From: Brevibacillus sp.
GTDB lineage: Bacteria; Bacillota; Bacilli; Brevibacillales; Brevibacillaceae
DNA: 7,146 nt
Direction of reading: 5' to 3'
Assembly (NCBI GenBank): GCA_029240815.1
Contig: JARDZO010000280.1
Location: 1-7,146, forward strand
Part shown: one piece after another, positions 5,990-7,146 of the stretch
Position numbering within the stretch: the first letter of the stretch is position 1
How the letters are laid out: every line of letters starts with the position of its first letter
Position numbers and translations under genes: made by a program
The notes under the pieces: generated by a model
The model's database searches: none
Seen by the model: the letters and a program-made list of their open reading frames with translations, nothing else
What the model was told of the DNA's origin: nothing

Positions 5990-6883
5990 TTAATATTTTC
6001 GCTCAAGGACAGCTTTGGCCGTCCGTTCCTTGTACATCAATGCTTTTTCCTTGTTCCGCATCGTCAGTGCTGTGGCGATGACATCGAGAACATGCAGCTG
6101 GGCCATTTTCGCCGCCAATGATCCTCCCTGCAACGGTCCTTCCTGTGCCGCTGTCAGCAATGTAATGTCTGCCACGTTCGTGATCGGTGATCTGCGGAAA
6201 TGCGTGATACAGACAGCTGTAGCTCCCGCCTCTTTTGCCACCTTTAACGAGTCAATCGTGTCCTTCGTGCTCCCTGAAACGGACAACCCCACTGCCACGT
6301 CGCCTGGGCCAAGTGTCGCAGCTGCCATTGCCTGTAAATGTGATTCTGTGAAGGCATCCACTCGTAAACCGATTCGCAGACAGGTATACTTGGCATCTTG
6401 TGCAGTTACAGCAGATGTTCCTACTCCGTAAAAATGAATCGTTCTAGCAGTATGCAGCAACTCTACGCAACGCTCCAACTGATCCATATCAAACAGGGCG
6501 CTTGTATCTTCAATGGCCTGACGGTTCGTCGCCGTTACCTTTTGCGTAATGATCCCTAACGAATCGTCCTCGCCTACCTCGCCGTGCAAGTTTTTCACCG
6601 GATTCACGAGCTCCTGTGCCAGTGCCAGCTTGAACTCCTGATAGCCGCGAAAACCGATTTTCCGGCAAAAGCGCAAGACCGTTGTCTCGCCCACTTCCGC
6701 CTTTTCCGCCAAATCAATGACGGAGGAGTAAATGACGCTCTCCGTCTGCGTCAGCACGATCTGGGCTACTTTTTGCTCTGACTTTGTAAAGGATGGCTGC
6801 AAGCTCTGAATCTGCAGCAGCGTGTTGGTTTTGACGTTCGCTGCAGACAGTGCGTCCAGCCCTTCCTCCTGTTGTTTCGCCAT
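5990..6883 (-). CDS. RpiR/MurR-family transcriptional regulator (HTH + SIS)
   Basis: 297 residues. An N-terminal RpiR-type helix-turn-helix domain spans about 24-100: FTKSEQKVAQIVL, then VIDLAEKAEVGETTVLRFC and RKIGFRGYQEFKLAL (55-88). A SIS phosphosugar-binding domain follows (~138-277), with IHFYGVGTSAVTAQDA (149-164) and VGLSVSGSTKDTID (198-211), the Ser-rich loop that contacts the sugar phosphate. Such proteins repress or activate sugar-phosphate genes when the ligand binds. Being immediately upstream of nagB in the same unit, it most likely controls nagB and itself, with GlcN-6-P, GlcNAc-6-P or MurNAc-6-P as candidate effectors (inference). ATG 6883 has an excellent GGAGGAGGAG site. In B. 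subtilis nagAB is controlled by a GntR-family protein instead. I give no symbol because murR, rpiR and hexR cannot be told apart from sequence. Confidence 0.93.
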   Translation of the reverse strand: MAKQQEEGLDALSAANVKTNTLLQIQSLQPSFTKSEQKVAQIVLTQTESVIYSSVIDLAEKAEVGETTVLRFCRKIGFRGYQEFKLALAQELVNPVKNLHGEVGEDDSLGIITQKVTATNRQAIEDTSALFDMDQLERCVELLHTARTIHFYGVGTSAVTAQDAKYTCLRIGLRVDAFTESHLQAMAAATLGPGDVAVGLSVSGSTKDTIDSLKVAKEAGATAVCITHFRRSPITNVADITLLTAAQEGPLQGGSLAAKMAQLHVLDVIATALTMRNKEKALMYKERTAKAVLERKY

Positions 6884-6962
6884 CTACTCTCCTCCTCCAA
6901 GTAAAAATCCCCTGCTGAGGTCTGCTCAAGGCTGTGCGCTCTCGCTTCTCAACTCCATACGC

Positions 6963-6988
6963 AAAAAAGGCTGTAGTTTTCTACAGCC
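6963..6988 (-). terminator. Intrinsic terminator upstream of the regulator-nagB unit
   Basis: On the minus strand a perfect 8-bp stem GGCTGTAG (6988-6981), loop AAAA, CTACAGCC (6976-6969) is followed by six T (6968-6963). It would stop minus-strand transcripts arriving from beyond the right edge, about 80 bases before the regulator's ATG. Confidence 0.85.
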
Positions 6989-6994
6989 ATTATA
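6989..6994 (-). promoter_or_regulatory. Consensus -10 (TATAAT) abutting the terminator hairpin
   Basis: A perfect TATAAT on the minus strand ends one base before the terminator's 5' arm. The -35 is poor; TTGTGG (7019-7014) is 19 bases upstream. If used, transcription would start around 6984-6982, inside the hairpin's 5' arm, so the new transcript would lack most of that arm. It is the best -10 seen for the regulator-nagB unit, giving a leader of about 100 bases. Confidence 0.4.
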
Positions 6995-7009
6995 CACAAA
7001 AAGGAGTAA

Positions 7010-7146
7010 TCCACCACAACATTAATTTACAGTGGAGTTTTTCTTCAATACGTTTACCAGTCCTCTGCTTCTAACATGCCCTCACTCGCAGGCACCCCTG
7101 CGCAAACTGTACCCGTAAGGACAGATCAAGTCTTTCTGTCGTGCCT
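7010..7146. other. Right-edge intergenic stretch with several dyads, no gene identified
   Basis: No coding frame here can be supported. Seen: TCCAC (7010-7014) and GTGGA (7032-7036) as an inverted repeat around an AT-rich centre; a perfect 6-bp hairpin CGCAGG/CCTGCG (7087-7092, 7097-7102); and ACAGA/TCTGT (7121-7125, 7135-7139). With the terminator at 6963-6988 this could be the 3' portion of a minus-strand transcript, coding or non-coding, beginning outside the window. Confidence 0.3.

Noticed and set aside
6908..6930. TGAG-N5-CTCA and CTGCT repeats as an RpiR operator in the regulator leader
   Set aside because: Arms are only four bases, and the site would lie downstream of the likely start; not distinguishable from chance.
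7001..7025. Plus-strand ribosome site AAGGAG suggesting a rightward gene
   Set aside because: No ATG, GTG or TTG occurs at a suitable distance, and the frames that follow soon meet stops.
7075..7146. C-terminus of a minus-strand gene entering from the right edge
   Set aside because: Two frames stay open for about 20 codons, but neither gives a recognisable ending, so the stretch is too short to call.
1..7146. CRISPR arrays, insertion sequences, tRNA or rRNA genes, phage modules
   Set aside because: No regularly spaced repeats, transposase-like frames, terminal inverted repeats with target duplications, or tRNA-like cloverleaf sequences were seen on either strand.

Overview
The window looks like chromosomal DNA from a mid-GC, Gram-positive spore-former of the Paenibacillaceae, most likely Brevibacillus or a close relative. 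This rests on strong AGGAGG-type ribosome sites, GTG/CTG starts, intrinsic terminators with T-tracts, a HemQ-type heme enzyme, a Bacillus-type NagB, and an S-layer-homology (SLH) protein carrying YcdB/YcdC repeats. Genus assignment is inference from protein flavour; no search was run.

Layout: except for a fragment at the left edge, every gene lies on the minus strand. (1) 1-201 (+): the last 66 codons of a glycosyltransferase-like protein, converging on the minus-strand genes and sharing a two-way terminator at 263-296. (2) 327-1322 (-): an aromatic-acid-exporter family membrane protein that probably begins at a CTG codon and is bracketed by two related terminators. (3) 1478-4233 (-): a probable transcription unit of a secreted 751-residue YcdB/YcdC-repeat SLH protein, a VOC/glyoxalase-fold protein and a possible 32-codon CPKCG mini-ORF overlapping it, ended by the terminator at 1429-1462. 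(4) 4360-5112 (-): hemQ, coproheme decarboxylase, apparently monocistronic, with its own extended -10 and a strong terminator. (5) 5229-6883 (-): a two-gene unit of an RpiR/MurR-type SIS regulator followed 17 bp later by nagB, glucosamine-6-phosphate deaminase. (6) 6884-7146: intergenic, with a hairpin terminator directly abutting a perfect TATAAT, plus further dyads of unknown meaning.

How the genes relate: the regulator-nagB pair is a coherent amino-sugar (cell-wall recycling or chitin-derived GlcNAc) catabolic unit in which the SIS domain probably senses a phosphosugar. HemQ is the last step of the coproporphyrin-dependent heme pathway. The SLH protein is expected at the cell surface. The VOC protein and the exporter have no determinable substrate. 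Most of this is ordinary housekeeping DNA and I found no clear new multi-gene system. The points most worth checking are the mini-ORF overlapping the VOC gene, the CTG start of the exporter, the duplicated architecture of the SLH protein, and the promoter/terminator overlap upstream of the regulator.
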